NCBI GenBank assembly: GCA_016000265.1
Contig: JAECRL010000011.1
Coordinates: forward strand, 62,001-126,000
Source of the DNA: Burkholderiales bacterium
Lineage (GTDB): Bacteria > Pseudomonadota > Gammaproteobacteria > Burkholderiales > Burkholderiaceae_C
Length of the DNA: 64,000 nucleotides
Direction: 5' to 3'
The notes below the pieces were generated by a model that had not been told where the DNA came from, did not search any database, and was given only the letters and a program-made list of their open reading frames with translations. Shown here piece after piece: positions 46,263 to 56,059 of the stretch (its first letter is position 1; each line of letters begins with the position of its first letter). The position numbers and the translations under genes were made by a program.

Positions 46263-46321
46263 CGAAAGCCTCCAAGCTGTATTTTCAGTGAATTATCGCG
46301 CAGTGAATGTGTTGGTCTCAT

Positions 46322-46740
46322 GAAGGGCTTCACAAATGAGTGGTGCCCATGGGTGATGTGCTGAGGTGCCCCGTTTTTGCGTCAGGCTGGTCTTCCTGCA
46401 GGTGTTTGGGGTGTGTGCCGCACTCATTTTCCGTTCGCTGTAAGCACCCACGTGCCAGGCTCCCGCTCAAACGTCCGCGCGTCATCCACGGATTGGCCTG
46501 CGCAAACGGCGTGTGCAGTTGCGCTGTGTTCTTGTCAGGCAGTGGCAGCGCAACTTGACATGACCGAACTGGGGGGTGATGAATCGGATCTGATGCTCCA
46601 CCTTGATGTGGATGCTGGATTGGATTTGTTTGACCTACTCGGGCAACGCATCCGTGGGGTTGGCTTGTGCGCGCCCTGGTAGACGTCATCTGCGAACACA
46701 TCGCACCTTTGTTCGTTCAAAAGTCTGCTGCTGGCAGTGG
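46322..46740 (-). mobile_element. Second, heavily decayed IS5-family transposase relic (right of the CRISPR locus)
   Basis: Pieces of the C-terminal half of an IS5-type transposase are readable in different minus-strand frames: CDVFADDVYQGAHK near 46700, then PDKNTAQLHTPFAQANPWM near 46500. Several frameshifts have broken it. At its end, 46322-46340 (GAAGGGCTTCACAAATGAG) resembles the presumed terminal repeat of the left relic. It has the same orientation as that relic. No intact gene is present between 46263 and the ychF terminator. Confidence 0.75.
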
Positions 46741-46833
46741 GGGTAAATCAGTTTGATGAGCGGTGCATATTGAAAAATGTGTATGCACTGGCAGTCAATT
46801 TCAGATCGAAAGGTATTGCAAATGTTCGAAACG

Positions 46834-46859
46834 AAAAAGCCCTCTGTCGATGAGGGCTT
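46834..46859 (-). terminator. Rho-independent terminator of ychF
   Basis: On the minus strand an AAGCCCTC/GAGGGCTT stem with a short loop (46859-46838) is followed by a T run (46838-46834). It lies about 60 bp after the ychF stop. Confidence 0.85.
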
Positions 46860-46918
46860 GGCATCTTTTTCGGAGATTTCGGAAGTTTTGTGAAACCTCC
46901 TGAAACCCCGCATCCGAT

Positions 46919-48013
46919 TTAGACGTTGAACAGGAAGTTCAGCACGTCGCCGTCCTTGACGACGTACTCCTTGCCTTCCGCGCGCATCTTGCCCGCGTCC
47001 TTTGCGCCGGCTTCGCCCTTGTACTGGATGAAGTCTTCGAAGGCGATGGTCTGGGCGCGGATGAAGCCCTTTTCGAAGTCGGTGTGGATCACGCCCGCGG
47101 CTTGCGGGGCCGTGTCGCCCACGCGGATCGTCCAGGCGCGCACTTCCTTGACGCCCGCCGTGAAGTAGGTCTGCAGGCCCAGGAGCTTGAAGCCGGCGCG
47201 GATCAGGCGGTTGAGGCCCGGCTCGCTTTGGCCCATCTCGGCGAGGAACATGGCGCGGTCTTCGTCTTCCATCTCCGAGAGCTCCGCCTCGGTCTTGGCG
47301 CAGATCGCCACCACTTCACCCTTTTGCGCCGCGGCGTACTCGCGCAGGCGGTCCAGGAGGGGGTTGTTCTCGAAGCCCGACTCAGACACGTTGCCCACGA
47401 ACATCGCCGGCTTGGCCGTGATCAGGCACAGCGGCTTGAGGATGGCGAGTTCCTCCTTGCTGAAGTCGATGGAGCGCACCGGCTTGGCTTCATCCAGCGC
47501 GGCCTGGCACTTCTCCAGCACCTTGACCAGGGCCGCGGCTTCCTTGTCGTTGCCCGAGCGGGCCGCTTTGTTGTAGCGGTGCAGGCTCTTTTCGACCGTG
47601 CCCAGGTCGGCCAGGCACAACTCGGTCTGGATGACCTCGATGTCTGCGATCGGGTCGACCCGCCCGGAGACGTGGATCACGTTGTCGTCCTCGAAGCAGC
47701 GCACCACGTTGACGATGGCGTCGGTCTCGCGGATGTGGCTGAGGAACTGGTTGCCCAGGCCTTCGCCCTTGGAGGCGCCTGCCACCAGGCCGGCGATGTC
47801 CACGAACTCGACGATGGCCGGCAGGATGCGCTCCGGCTGGACGATCTCGGCCAGGGCCTGCAGGCGCGGGTCCGGCACCTCCACCACGCCCACGTTGGGC
47901 TCGATGGTGCAGAAGGGGTAGTTCTCGGCCGCGATGCCGGCCTTGGTCAGGGCGTTGAAGAGGGTGGACTTGCCGACGTTGGGCAGACCCACGATGCCGC
48001 ACTTGAGGCTCAT
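46919..48013 (-). CDS. ychF: Ribosome-binding ATPase YchF (OLA1/Obg family)
   Basis: A 364-residue P-loop NTPase of the Obg family that prefers ATP, binds ribosomes and is linked to stress responses. The N-terminal [17 protein letters not shown] (Walker A), [22 protein letters not shown] (DxxG region) and the C-terminal TGS-like domain ([14 protein letters not shown] ... [11 protein letters not shown]) are complete. The length equals the usual 363-364. It has its own terminator and is divergent from the UbiH-type gene. Confidence 0.97.
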   Translation of the reverse strand: MSLKCGIVGLPNVGKSTLFNALTKAGIAAENYPFCTIEPNVGVVEVPDPRLQALAEIVQPERILPAIVEFVDIAGLVAGASKGEGLGNQFLSHIRETDAIVNVVRCFEDDNVIHVSGRVDPIADIEVIQTELCLADLGTVEKSLHRYNKAARSGNDKEAAALVKVLEKCQAALDEAKPVRSIDFSKEELAILKPLCLITAKPAMFVGNVSESGFENNPLLDRLREYAAAQKGEVVAICAKTEAELSEMEDEDRAMFLAEMGQSEPGLNRLIRAGFKLLGLQTYFTAGVKEVRAWTIRVGDTAPQAAGVIHTDFEKGFIRAQTIAFEDFIQYKGEAGAKDAGKMRAEGKEYVVKDGDVLNFLFNV

Positions 48014-48188
48014 GGTGTTCCTGACAGAGGAGGGGGTGAGGGTGAAAACGGGTGGCGCAGGGGCGGGGGCCCGGCGCGATGGGTGGCATTTTACGCGGGT
48101 GGGGGCTTCTCGCCCGGCCGGCGCGAGCCCTTGGGTTAGATTAGCGGGCGCGGTGGGCCTCGTGGGCTCGGCGCGAGGAAGATTTCAC

Positions 48189-49358
48189 ATGAACCAACCC
48201 AGCGGCAAACGATTCGATGTGTGTGTGAGCGGCTCCGGCGCCGTGGCGATGAGCCTGGCGCTGTCGCTCTCGGCCGAGGGCTTCGAGGTGGCCTGGGCGC
48301 GCGCCGAGGCCTTCACCGCCCCGAACTCCACCGACGTTCGCACCTACGCCCTCAATGCGCGCGCCATCGCGCTGCTGACGCGCTTGAAGATCTGGCCCGC
48401 GCTCCAGTCTCACGCCGCCCCGGTCTTCGACATGCAGATCCGAGGCGACGCCGGCGGCGCCTTGCACTTCTCGGCCTGGCAGCAGCGTGTGACCGAGCTG
48501 GCCTGGATCGTCGACGCGGGCGCCCTGGAGCGCCTGCTCAGCGACGCCCTGCGCTTTGCCCCCCGTGTGGACGTGGTCGCACCGCTCCAGGGCGGGCAGG
48601 CCCCGGCCAACGCCGCGTTGCTGGCCATCTGCGAGGGCAAGTTCTCCGACACCCGCCAGAGCCTGGGCGTGGCGTTCGAGCGCCAGCCCTACGGGCACTG
48701 GGGCGTTGCCGCGCGCCTTCAAGCCAGCCGGCCCCACCAGGGCGTGGCCCGGCAGTGGTTCCGCTCGCCTGATGTCATGGCGCTGTTGCCCTTCAATCAG
48801 CCCGATCCCCACGCCTCTTACGGCCTGGTCTGGTCGGTTCCTCAAGAGCGCGCCCAGGTCCTCGCTGGCCTGCCCGCCGCGGACTTCGAGCTCGCCTTGC
48901 GCGAGGCCATCGAGGCCTCCGAGCCCGGTGCGCTCGAGCACCTGGGTGAACTGCGCCTGACCTCGCCCGTGGCCTCGTGGCCGCTGGCCCTGGCGCAGGC
49001 CTCGCGCTGGAGCGGCCCAGGCTGGGTGCTGGTGGGCGATGCGGCCCACCAGGTGCACCCGCTGGCCGGGCAGGGGCTCAACCTGGGCCTGGCAGACGTC
49101 GACACCCTGGTGAACGTGTTGAGCGAGTCGCGCCGCCTGGAGCCTTGGCGCCACGCGGGCGACGAGCGCGTGCTGCAGCGGTACGTCCGCCGCCGCGAAT
49201 GGCCCACCCGCACCATGGCCAACCTGACCGATGGCATGCTGCACCTGTTCGCCGACTCGCGCGGCCCCCTCAAGGACTTGCGCAACGCGGGCATGAGCCT
49301 GGTCGAGCGCCTGGGGCCCCTCAAGCACTGGCTGGTCGGGCGCGCCCTGGACGCCTGA
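48189..49358 (+). CDS. UbiH/UbiF/VisC/COQ6-type FAD-dependent hydroxylase
   Basis: A 389-residue flavoprotein monooxygenase of the family that hydroxylates the ring of ubiquinone precursors. The Rossmann start VCVSGSGAVAMSLALSLS, the WIVDAGALERLL segment and the second FAD motif VLVGDAAHQVHPLAGQGLNLGLADV are present. The ATG at 48189 has an AGGAAG ribosome site about 8 nt before it. Which ubiquinone carbon is modified cannot be told. dsbC follows 24 bp downstream. Confidence 0.9.
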   Translation: MNQPSGKRFDVCVSGSGAVAMSLALSLSAEGFEVAWARAEAFTAPNSTDVRTYALNARAIALLTRLKIWPALQSHAAPVFDMQIRGDAGGALHFSAWQQRVTELAWIVDAGALERLLSDALRFAPRVDVVAPLQGGQAPANAALLAICEGKFSDTRQSLGVAFERQPYGHWGVAARLQASRPHQGVARQWFRSPDVMALLPFNQPDPHASYGLVWSVPQERAQVLAGLPAADFELALREAIEASEPGALEHLGELRLTSPVASWPLALAQASRWSGPGWVLVGDAAHQVHPLAGQGLNLGLADVDTLVNVLSESRRLEPWRHAGDERVLQRYVRRREWPTRTMANLTDGMLHLFADSRGPLKDLRNAGMSLVERLGPLKHWLVGRALDA

Positions 49359-49382
49359 GCCTTCATTCTTCAAGGACCCGAG

Positions 49383-50165
49383 ATGATCAACAACAAACGC
49401 AGCCTGATGGCCATGGGCCTGGGGCTGACAGTCGGCCTGCCGCTGATCGGCCTGAGTGGCCTGAGCGGCCTGGCGCAAGCCCAGACCCCCGAGCTCAGCG
49501 CCGCCCAGCTCGCGGCGCTCAAGCAGAAGCTGGCCCAGCGGCTGCCGCAACTGCCCCCCATCGACGGCGCCCGCCAGACCACCATGCCCGGTGTCATCGA
49601 GGTGCGCTCCGGCGGCAACATCTTCTACACCGACGCGAACGGCGATCACCTCATCGAAGGCCAGATGATCGACACGCGCAGCCAGCGCAACCTGACGGAA
49701 GAGCGCCTGGAGGTCCTCAACCGAGTCGACTTCGCCACCTTGCCGCTCAACGACGCCGTGCTCTGGAAGCGTGGCAATGGCAAGCGCCGCATGGTGGTCT
49801 TCTCCGACCCCAACTGCGGCTACTGCAAGCGCCTGGAGCGCGACATCCAGAAGCTCAACGACGTGAGCGTCTACACGCTCATGATCGGCATCCTGGGTGA
49901 CGACTCCCGTGCCAAGGCCGAGGCCATCTGGTGCGCCAAAGACCGCACCCAGGCCTGGCTGGGCTGGATGCTGGACGGCGCACAACCGCCCAAGGCCCTG
50001 GGCCAGTGCGGCTCGCCCCTGCAGCGCAACATGGCGCTGGCGCAAAAACTGCGCGTCAACGGCACACCGGCCATTTTCTTCGAAGACGGCACCCGCGCAC
50101 CCGGCGCCGTGCCACTGGCCACGCTGGAGCAGCGCCTGGCTCGCGCCGCCGGCAAGGGGGACTGA
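49383..50165 (+). CDS. dsbC: Thiol:disulfide isomerase DsbC
   Basis: A 260-residue periplasmic disulfide isomerase. The signal peptide (about residues 1-33, ending LAQAQ) is followed by the N-terminal dimerisation domain and a thioredoxin-fold domain with active-site CGYC (C145-C148) in VFSDPNCGYCKRLE. The cis-Pro loop reads GTPAIFF, and a second cysteine pair (WCA ... QCG) is present. It refolds secreted proteins with wrong disulfides and needs DsbD for reduction. It is convergent with the DUF3108 gene. Confidence 0.95.
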   Translation: MINNKRSLMAMGLGLTVGLPLIGLSGLSGLAQAQTPELSAAQLAALKQKLAQRLPQLPPIDGARQTTMPGVIEVRSGGNIFYTDANGDHLIEGQMIDTRSQRNLTEERLEVLNRVDFATLPLNDAVLWKRGNGKRRMVVFSDPNCGYCKRLERDIQKLNDVSVYTLMIGILGDDSRAKAEAIWCAKDRTQAWLGWMLDGAQPPKALGQCGSPLQRNMALAQKLRVNGTPAIFFEDGTRAPGAVPLATLEQRLARAAGKGD

Positions 50166-50177
50166 ACCCCTGGGCGC

Positions 50178-51422
50178 TCAGGGAGGCGCGGAGGGCCTTG
50201 GCGCAGGCGTTGCTGCTGGCGTCGATGCCGCTGCCGTCGCCTCTCCGGACGCCCCCGGAGACTGCTGCGGCGCCCGATCGAGCCGCATGTCCATCCAGAC
50301 GTCGTCCTTCATCTTCATGTAGATGCGCACGGGCAGGTACTGCAAGCCCGGTGCGAACCACACGTCGGCGGGCAGCGCGCCGCCATCGACCACCGCCTTG
50401 CGCGGACGGACGTGCAGCGTCGGGATGCGCCCCATCGGGGTCTCCAGCAGCTCTTCGGCCACCACGTCGAAGACCAGCGGCTCCGGCTTGCGCAGCGTCA
50501 CCACCGTCATCTCGAAGCTCGCACCCGGGCGCAGGCGCTCGGGTTTGAGCACGAACTGGTAGGCGACCTGGATCATGAAGCTCGCCGGGTCCTGGATGCC
50601 TTCAGGGCGTGGATACTGCTTGCCGTCTGGCTGGGTGACCTGATCGGCGTCGAGCTTGATCAGCTTGGGTGTCGACGTTTTGATGAGCAGCCGGTTGACG
50701 TTCTCATACAGCCGCGGGTAGAGCCCCTCCGGCTGGATGTCGCCCTCGCTGGTCAGGCGCCACGAGCCCAAGGGCGCGAAGCTCGGCCCCACGCTGGCCT
50801 CGACGTGAACCTGGTAGCGCTGGTCCTTGCGCACCCACTCCACCGAAGACTGGCCGTAGACCGGCCCCCGGTAGAAGCCTTCTAGCTTGTAGCTCACGCG
50901 GGTGGCCGCCGGCCACACGAACGCGGAGCCTGTGGCGTTGCCGTTGCCGTTGCTCGCCGATGAGGCCGCTGCAGAGGGGGCTTGCGCCATCGCGGGGGCC
51001 TGAGGGGCAGAAGAGGCAGAAGAGGCAGAAGGGGGCGGCAGCGGGCTGGCTGCGAGTGCGGCGTCGCTGGCGGCCTGGGCCACCGCCGAGGCCGCCTTCG
51101 CCGACTCGTGTGGGGCCGACGCCGCTTTGGGAGGCTTGACAACCTTGCGGCGCTTCGCAACCGGCGCCGCCTGGGCCTGGGCAACGGGGGGCGCCGGCGG
51201 GGCCACCCTCGCCGGGGGCTGTGTCAGCTTGACCTCGCTGACGTAGGTGGCCTCCATGCGCTGGATGGCGCGGGCGTCGGGTTGAAGCGCCTGCATGTCA
51301 TCGAGCACCGTGCCCGTCAGCCACAGGTGCAGCGCCGCCACCAACGCCGTCAGCGCCACGATGGCGCGAACCGGTCTCGCGCGCCTGGCCTGCGGGTCGG
51401 GGGTCTGCGCGCCGAGGGTCAC
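50178..51422 (-). CDS. DUF3108 domain protein with Ala/Pro-rich linker
   Basis: A 414-residue envelope protein. One membrane helix near residues 18-38 is followed by a long Ala/Pro/Ser-rich linker (~75-170) and a conserved C-terminal domain (~170-390) starting ATRVSYKLEGFYRGPVYGQSSVEW. This is the DUF3108 fold, common in Betaproteobacteria and of unknown function. A low-complexity tail closes the protein. It starts with GTG at 51422, overlapping the M61 peptidase stop (GTGA), so the two are coupled. Confidence 0.82.
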   Translation of the reverse strand: MTLGAQTPDPQARRARPVRAIVALTALVAALHLWLTGTVLDDMQALQPDARAIQRMEATYVSEVKLTQPPARVAPPAPPVAQAQAAPVAKRRKVVKPPKAASAPHESAKAASAVAQAASDAALAASPLPPPSASSASSAPQAPAMAQAPSAAASSASNGNGNATGSAFVWPAATRVSYKLEGFYRGPVYGQSSVEWVRKDQRYQVHVEASVGPSFAPLGSWRLTSEGDIQPEGLYPRLYENVNRLLIKTSTPKLIKLDADQVTQPDGKQYPRPEGIQDPASFMIQVAYQFVLKPERLRPGASFEMTVVTLRKPEPLVFDVVAEELLETPMGRIPTLHVRPRKAVVDGGALPADVWFAPGLQYLPVRIYMKMKDDVWMDMRLDRAPQQSPGASGEATAAASTPAATPAPRPSAPP

Positions 51423-53215
51423 GCCAGCAGCCAGCCTTGGCGTCGAAGCAGGGACTCAGCGGGCACGGTCTCACCCGCGAGGGCCAGCGAGACGAGGTCG
51501 GCGCCAGCCGACTGTGGCATGGGCGGCAAGCTGAGCTGGAGCACGCGTTGGTCGCGGCTGATCAACAACGCCTGGCTGCGCTGGGTGGCGTGCCATTGAA
51601 CCAGGTCGTCGCCGCGCTTGAGGCGCCAGCCGTCCAGCGCCAGCAATTCATCCGATGCGCTCAGCCCCGCCGACTCGGCCACGCTGTCGCGCATCACCGC
51701 CTGCACCTTCAGGGCGCCTCCCGCCTCCGACAGGCGCACGCCCAGGCGTTGCGCCAGCGGTGCGGCTTTGCTCACCCAGTGCACCCCCGCGGCCGACAGC
51801 AGGGCCTGCAGCGGCAACTCGTCGCAGCCTTCGGTCCAGCGGTGCAGCAGCGCCGACCAGCTCGCGGCCGAGGCCCCGGCCGCCTTCAGGACGGCGGTGT
51901 TGGGGGCGGCCACGGCCTCGTCACCCAGGGCTTGAGCGATGTCGGCGTGCGTGATCGGGCGGCCCAGGCGCCACAGGCGCTGCATCACGCCATCCAGCGT
52001 CGGCTGCCGAGCGTCGACGGCTGGCATCAGGCGCAGGCTCAGGTCGAGCGTCAGGGCCACCAGCGAGCCCTTGGTGTAGTAGCTCACCGTGGCGTTGGCG
52101 GTGTTCTCATCCGGACGGTAGTAGCGCGTCCAGGCGTCGAAGCTGGCCTGTGCCACGCTGTAGCGGTGGCGCCCCGGCGTGCTGCGCACCTGGTTGATGG
52201 TCTTGCCCAGCAGCTTGAGGTAGGTGGCCGCGTCGATCAGGCCGGTGCGCAGCAGAAACTGGTCGTCGTAGTAAGACGTGAAGCCCTCGAAGAACCACAG
52301 CAGGCGCGTCATGGTCTCGCGCGTCAGGTCGTACGGCGCGAACTCCACCGGCTTCAGGCGTTTGACGTTCCAGGTGTGGAAGTACTCGTGGCTGATGAGG
52401 CCCAGGAGGGTTTGGTAGGCCTCGGTCGGTGGGGTGCGACCTTGGCGGGGCAGGTCCTTGCGCGCGCAGATCAGCGCCGTGCTCTGGCGGTGCTCCAGCC
52501 CCCCGTAGCCATCGTCGACCGCGTTGAGCATGAAAACGTAGTGGTCGAAGTCCGGCTTGCGTCGGCCATGCCAGAACGCGATCTGGGCCTCGCAGATGCG
52601 GCGCGTGTCGGCCAGCAGCCGGTTGCCATCGAGGTCGTCGCTGGCGCCCGAAACCACGAATTCATGTCGCACGCCGCGCACCGTGAACTCCCCACGCCAG
52701 AACGTGCCCAGCTCCACGGGGTGGTCGATCAGGGCGTCGTAATCGGGGGCCAGGTAGTCGCCTGCACCCGAGGCTTGCAGCTTGAGGGCCGGCAAGGACG
52801 TGGCCACGCGCCAGCCTTTGGGCAGGCCACTCAGGCGCACCCGGTGGGGTGCGTTCGAGAAGCCTTCGGCCAACAGGAACAGGCTGGTGCCGTTGAAAAA
52901 GCCGCGCTGCGAGTCCAGGAAGGCCGTGCGCACCGAGCTGTCGAAGGCGTGCACCTCGTAGCTCAGCGTGAGCGCCGTGCGCCCGTCGGTCTCGACCTCC
53001 CAGGTCGTTTTGTCGACGGGTGTGACTTCGCAAGCGCGCCCGCCTTGAGATGCACTCAGCGGCGACAGGTTGCGGGCGAACTCCCGGATCAGGTAGCTGC
53101 CCGGGATCCAGACCGGCAGGCTCAGGCGCTGGCGTGCCTGCGGGCGGGGCACCCGCATCGTCACCTGAAAGCGGTGGCGGTGCGGCTCATGGGCTTCGAC
53201 GCGGAATTCAATCAT
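51419..53215 (-). CDS. M61 family glycyl aminopeptidase-like metalloprotease
   Basis: A 598-residue zinc peptidase of family M61. The N-terminal beta domain (MIEFRVEAHEPHRHRF ... SLPVWIPGSYLIREFARN) is typical. The catalytic HEYFH is at 276-280 in ISHEYFHTWNVKRLKP, and the third ligand Glu is in LWFFEGFTSYYDD. A PDZ-like C-terminal region follows (~480-570: LGVRLSEAGGALKVQAVMRDSVAESAG), as usual. No signal peptide is seen. The family cleaves N-terminal Gly or Ala; its role in bacteria is unclear. Confidence 0.93.
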   Translation of the reverse strand: MIEFRVEAHEPHRHRFQVTMRVPRPQARQRLSLPVWIPGSYLIREFARNLSPLSASQGGRACEVTPVDKTTWEVETDGRTALTLSYEVHAFDSSVRTAFLDSQRGFFNGTSLFLLAEGFSNAPHRVRLSGLPKGWRVATSLPALKLQASGAGDYLAPDYDALIDHPVELGTFWRGEFTVRGVRHEFVVSGASDDLDGNRLLADTRRICEAQIAFWHGRRKPDFDHYVFMLNAVDDGYGGLEHRQSTALICARKDLPRQGRTPPTEAYQTLLGLISHEYFHTWNVKRLKPVEFAPYDLTRETMTRLLWFFEGFTSYYDDQFLLRTGLIDAATYLKLLGKTINQVRSTPGRHRYSVAQASFDAWTRYYRPDENTANATVSYYTKGSLVALTLDLSLRLMPAVDARQPTLDGVMQRLWRLGRPITHADIAQALGDEAVAAPNTAVLKAAGASAASWSALLHRWTEGCDELPLQALLSAAGVHWVSKAAPLAQRLGVRLSEAGGALKVQAVMRDSVAESAGLSASDELLALDGWRLKRGDDLVQWHATQRSQALLISRDQRVLQLSLPPMPQSAGADLVSLALAGETVPAESLLRRQGWLLA

Positions 53216-53248
53216 CCAGGGGCCTGTGTCTTGTTTCTGGTGAAGGGG

Positions 53249-53767
53249 TCAGATCTGGGCGGCGGCCAGGAAGCAACTCAGGCTGGCCACCACCGTCAGG
53301 CGAAAGCGCAACGTGAGCCAGCCTGCGGCGCCCAGCTCCAGGTAGTGCTTGCGGTCGGCGAGGTAGCAGCCGATGAGCAAGGCCCCCAGCAAGGCCAGGC
53401 CAGCGTGTGGCGGCATGAGCAGCGCCACCCACGCCGCCAGGGAAAAAGCGATGCCCGTCCACAGGGAGCGGCGTTGGTAGCCTGGTACGTCCGCTGCGGT
53501 GTGATCCGCCTGGGATGAACCCATGACCAGGCCCCAACGCATGCCACCGAGGAACGACAGGATCAGGGCCGCGTAGGCGCTGAGCGCGCGCACCACGAAG
53601 GCAAAAGGCTCCTCGTCGATGCGCCCCACCAGCAACCACACGAACAGCGACCCGCCCACGAAGGGGATCAAGCCGGCGTAGCCCAGGCGAAGGGCGAGCC
53701 GATTGGGCTCGGCGTGATGGGGGTGGGGAGGGGAGGGCTGGGCCGTGGGGGCGGTGGCGTGAGGCAT
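53249..53767 (-). CDS. DUF3429 membrane protein
   Basis: A 172-residue inner-membrane protein with about five hydrophobic helices and a Pro/His-rich N-terminus. The SFLGGMRWGL motif and helix pattern match the DUF3429 family. Function unknown. It is 33 bp upstream of the M61 gene on the same strand. Confidence 0.78.
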   Translation of the reverse strand: MPHATAPTAQPSPPHPHHAEPNRLALRLGYAGLIPFVGGSLFVWLLVGRIDEEPFAFVVRALSAYAALILSFLGGMRWGLVMGSSQADHTAADVPGYQRRSLWTGIAFSLAAWVALLMPPHAGLALLGALLIGCYLADRKHYLELGAAGWLTLRFRLTVVASLSCFLAAAQI

Positions 53768-53862
53768 GCGAAGTGAAACCAGGTGCTGAAAACGAGATCG
53801 TCAAGCCGCATTGTGTCAAGAACGGCCCCCGTGCGCTGGCACCGGGGCGCGTTCCCCCGTGC

Positions 53863-54660
53863 TCAGGCGGCCAGCCAGCTGAACACGGCCGGCACGTCGG
53901 TGGGCAGCGCCAGCGCCTGCTGGCGCCAGCGGGCCACGGTGTCCGTGCGCGTGAAGCCCCCGCGCAGCGTCAGGCCGCAGCTCACGTTGAGCAGCGTCTG
54001 GGGCTGCAGGTGTTGCAGCAGCGCCTGCCACATGGCTGGGTTGCGGTAGGGCGTCTCGATCACCAGCTGAGTCTGGTGTGCTTTGCGCGACGTTCCCTCC
54101 AGCTCGCGGATGCGCTGGGCGCGCTGGGTGGCGTCCGTGGGGAGGTAGCCCACGAAAGCGAAGCTCTGTCCATGCAGCCCGCTGCCGGCCAGCGCCAGCA
54201 CCAGCGAGCTGGGGCCGGACAGGGGCAGCACCGTCAGGCCCGCGCGATGCGCCGCCTGGACCACGGCGGCCCCCGGGTCGGCCACGCCAGGCAGCCCGGC
54301 CTCCGAGATCAAGCCGATGTCGTGCCCGCTGCGCGCCGGCGCCAGCAAGGCTTCGACGGCCTGACGCTCGACGCCCGGCGCAGCGGGTTTGCCCCCTTTG
54401 GGGGGGCGTGGCAACTCCTGGATGTCCAGCGACTGGAGCGGTGCGGACAAAGGCGTGATCGCCTCCACCCGTTTCAGGAAGGCCCGGGTGGTTTTGGCGT
54501 TTTCTGCCACCCAATGCCGCAGCCGCGCCGCAGCCTGGATGGCCCCCAGCGGGAGCACCTCCTGCAAATCGGGCGGGGCGCCTGCGGTCGGGTCGATGCA
54601 ACCCAGGTCCAGCGTGTTGGGGATCAGCAGCAGCCGACCGAGGGTGAGGGCGTCAGCCAT
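53863..54660 (-). CDS. Tetrapyrrole-methylase-fold SAM methyltransferase (RsmI-like paralogue)
   Basis: A 265-residue protein of the tetrapyrrole (corrin/porphyrin) methylase superfamily, related to 16S rRNA 2'-O-methyltransferase RsmI. ISEAGLPGVADPGAAVVQAAHRAGLTVLPLSGPSSLVLAL is the conserved SAM-binding core, and FVGYLP and QLVIETPYRNPAMWQAL follow. It differs from true RsmI by its N-terminus (LLLIPNTLDLG), so it is likely the second, less studied class found in Betaproteobacteria. Its start overlaps the Maf gene by 8 bp. Confidence 0.86.
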   Translation of the reverse strand: MADALTLGRLLLIPNTLDLGCIDPTAGAPPDLQEVLPLGAIQAAARLRHWVAENAKTTRAFLKRVEAITPLSAPLQSLDIQELPRPPKGGKPAAPGVERQAVEALLAPARSGHDIGLISEAGLPGVADPGAAVVQAAHRAGLTVLPLSGPSSLVLALAGSGLHGQSFAFVGYLPTDATQRAQRIRELEGTSRKAHQTQLVIETPYRNPAMWQALLQHLQPQTLLNVSCGLTLRGGFTRTDTVARWRQQALALPTDVPAVFSWLAA

Positions 54661-55372
54661 GATGAGGGGCAGGGTTGGAAGGGGGTGGTTGGGGGGTGTC
54701 TTGAGCGCGCAGGGCGGCCAGCAGGTCCAGCCCGACAGCAGCCAGCAGGCGACGCGTGGCGATCAAGGGCAGGCCGATCAGGGACGTCGGGTCGTCGGAG
54801 TCGATGCGCTCCAGCAGCGCGATGCCCAGCCCCTCGCACTTGGCGCTGCCCGCGCAGTCGTAGGGCTGCTCGCGCTGCAAATAGGTTTCGATGTCGTCGT
54901 CGCTCAGTTCGCGAAACGTCACGGCCACCGAACTCAGCGCCTCCTCAAGACGCCCTGTGCGAGGTCGAAGCACGCACACGGCGGTGTGAAAGTGCACCAC
55001 CTGCCCGCGCATCGCACGCAACTGCGCCACGGCGCCCGCGTGGTCGCCCGGCTTGCCCAGCGCTTGCCCGCCGAGGTCCGCCACCTGGTCGGAGCCGATG
55101 ACGACGACGTCGTCGCTGGACAGGATGTCGCCGCCACCCTGGCAGCGCGCGGCCACCGCCTCGGCTTTGGCGCGAGCCAGTCGCTGCGCCAGGGCCCGCG
55201 GCGCCTCGCCCGGCCGTGGGCTCTCATCGGTGTGCGGCGCCACGGCGTCGAAGGCAAGCCCCAGCCTGGCCAGCAACTCCCGCCGGTAAGTCGAGGTCGA
55301 GCCCAGCACCAGGCGGGGGGGGGCGCTGGGTCGGGCGGGGGACGGGGAGGGCGAGCGGTGCATGGCGCGCAT
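54653..55372 (-). CDS. Maf family nucleotide pyrophosphatase (YceF-like)
   Basis: A 239-residue Maf/YceF pyrophosphatase that hydrolyses modified nucleotides such as 7-methyl-GTP. It shows LVLGSTSTYRRELLARLG (substrate loop), PHTDES, VVIGSDQVADLGG, and PYDCAGSAKCEGLGIALL followed by DPTSLIGLPL. A later in-frame start (ATG of MHRSPS) is also possible, because the first ~18 residues are low complexity. It is divergent from yceD. Confidence 0.93.
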   Translation of the reverse strand: MRAMHRSPSPSPARPSAPPRLVLGSTSTYRRELLARLGLAFDAVAPHTDESPRPGEAPRALAQRLARAKAEAVAARCQGGGDILSSDDVVVIGSDQVADLGGQALGKPGDHAGAVAQLRAMRGQVVHFHTAVCVLRPRTGRLEEALSSVAVTFRELSDDDIETYLQREQPYDCAGSAKCEGLGIALLERIDSDDPTSLIGLPLIATRRLLAAVGLDLLAALRAQDTPQPPPSNPAPHHG

Positions 55373-55434
55373 TGTCCGCGGATTTGACGGACGGGCCTCG
55401 GTGCCCCGGTCGGCGAAGCCACTAAACTCGCGGC

Positions 55435-56025
55435 ATGAAAACGCGCGCTTTTGCCCCCGAAAAACTCGACGTCCAGGCTTTCATCGAGGACGCCGCCTCC
55501 CTGACGGGCCAGACCCCCGTGGCCGCCCTGCCGCGGCTGGCCTCCGGTTTGTCTCCCGAAGCGGACCTGGCCGGCTTGCCCCCCGTGACCTGGTCGGCAA
55601 CGGGGCGCCTGGTGCCTCAGCGCGTCGGCGCCCCCGAACTCTGGCTGGACCTGCAAGCCGAGGCCGACCTGGAGTGGGAGTGCCAACGCTGCCTGCATGG
55701 CGTGCGCCTGCCCGTGACGCTGGAGCGCCAGATCCGTTTCGCCCGCGATGAAGCCGAGGCCGCGCAACTGGATGCCGACTCGGACGACGACGTGCTGGGC
55801 CTGTCGCGCAACTTCAACCTCATCGAATTGATCGAAGACGAACTGATCATGGCCCAGCCCATCGTGCCGCGCCACGAGGCCTGCCCCACGGACGTCGCCT
55901 CCCTCATGGCCGACGAGTCCGAGACGCCGGTGCCCGGCGCGCCGGTGGACGCCGAGCCAGTCGCCCCAGAGCGCCCCCACCCCTTTGCGGCGCTGGCGGC
56001 GCTCAAGAAACCGAAGCCCGACTGA
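55435..56025 (+). CDS. yceD: YceD/DUF177 family protein (23S rRNA accumulation)
   Basis: A 196-residue member of the YceD (DUF177) family, which in E. coli is needed for normal 23S rRNA levels and nearly always precedes rpmF. The Cys pair in WECQRCLHGVRLPV and the acidic DEAEAAQLDADSDDDVLGLSRNFNLIELIEDELIMAQPIVP block are typical. A C-terminal extension carries PFAALAALKKPK. rpmF follows 200 bp downstream behind its own promoter. Confidence 0.93.
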   Translation: MKTRAFAPEKLDVQAFIEDAASLTGQTPVAALPRLASGLSPEADLAGLPPVTWSATGRLVPQRVGAPELWLDLQAEADLEWECQRCLHGVRLPVTLERQIRFARDEAEAAQLDADSDDDVLGLSRNFNLIELIEDELIMAQPIVPRHEACPTDVASLMADESETPVPGAPVDAEPVAPERPHPFAALAALKKPKPD

Positions 56026-56029
56026 GCAT

Positions 56030-56059
56030 TTGGGTCCGCAATCGGGTTTGTGCTAGAAT
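56030..56059 (+). promoter_or_regulatory. Probable promoter of the rpmF-fab operon (extended -10)
   Basis: TAGAAT at 56054-56059 is preceded by TGC, making an extended -10 element. A weak TTGGGT -35 lies 18 bp upstream at 56030. It leaves about a 160-nt untranslated leader before rpmF. Confidence 0.55.
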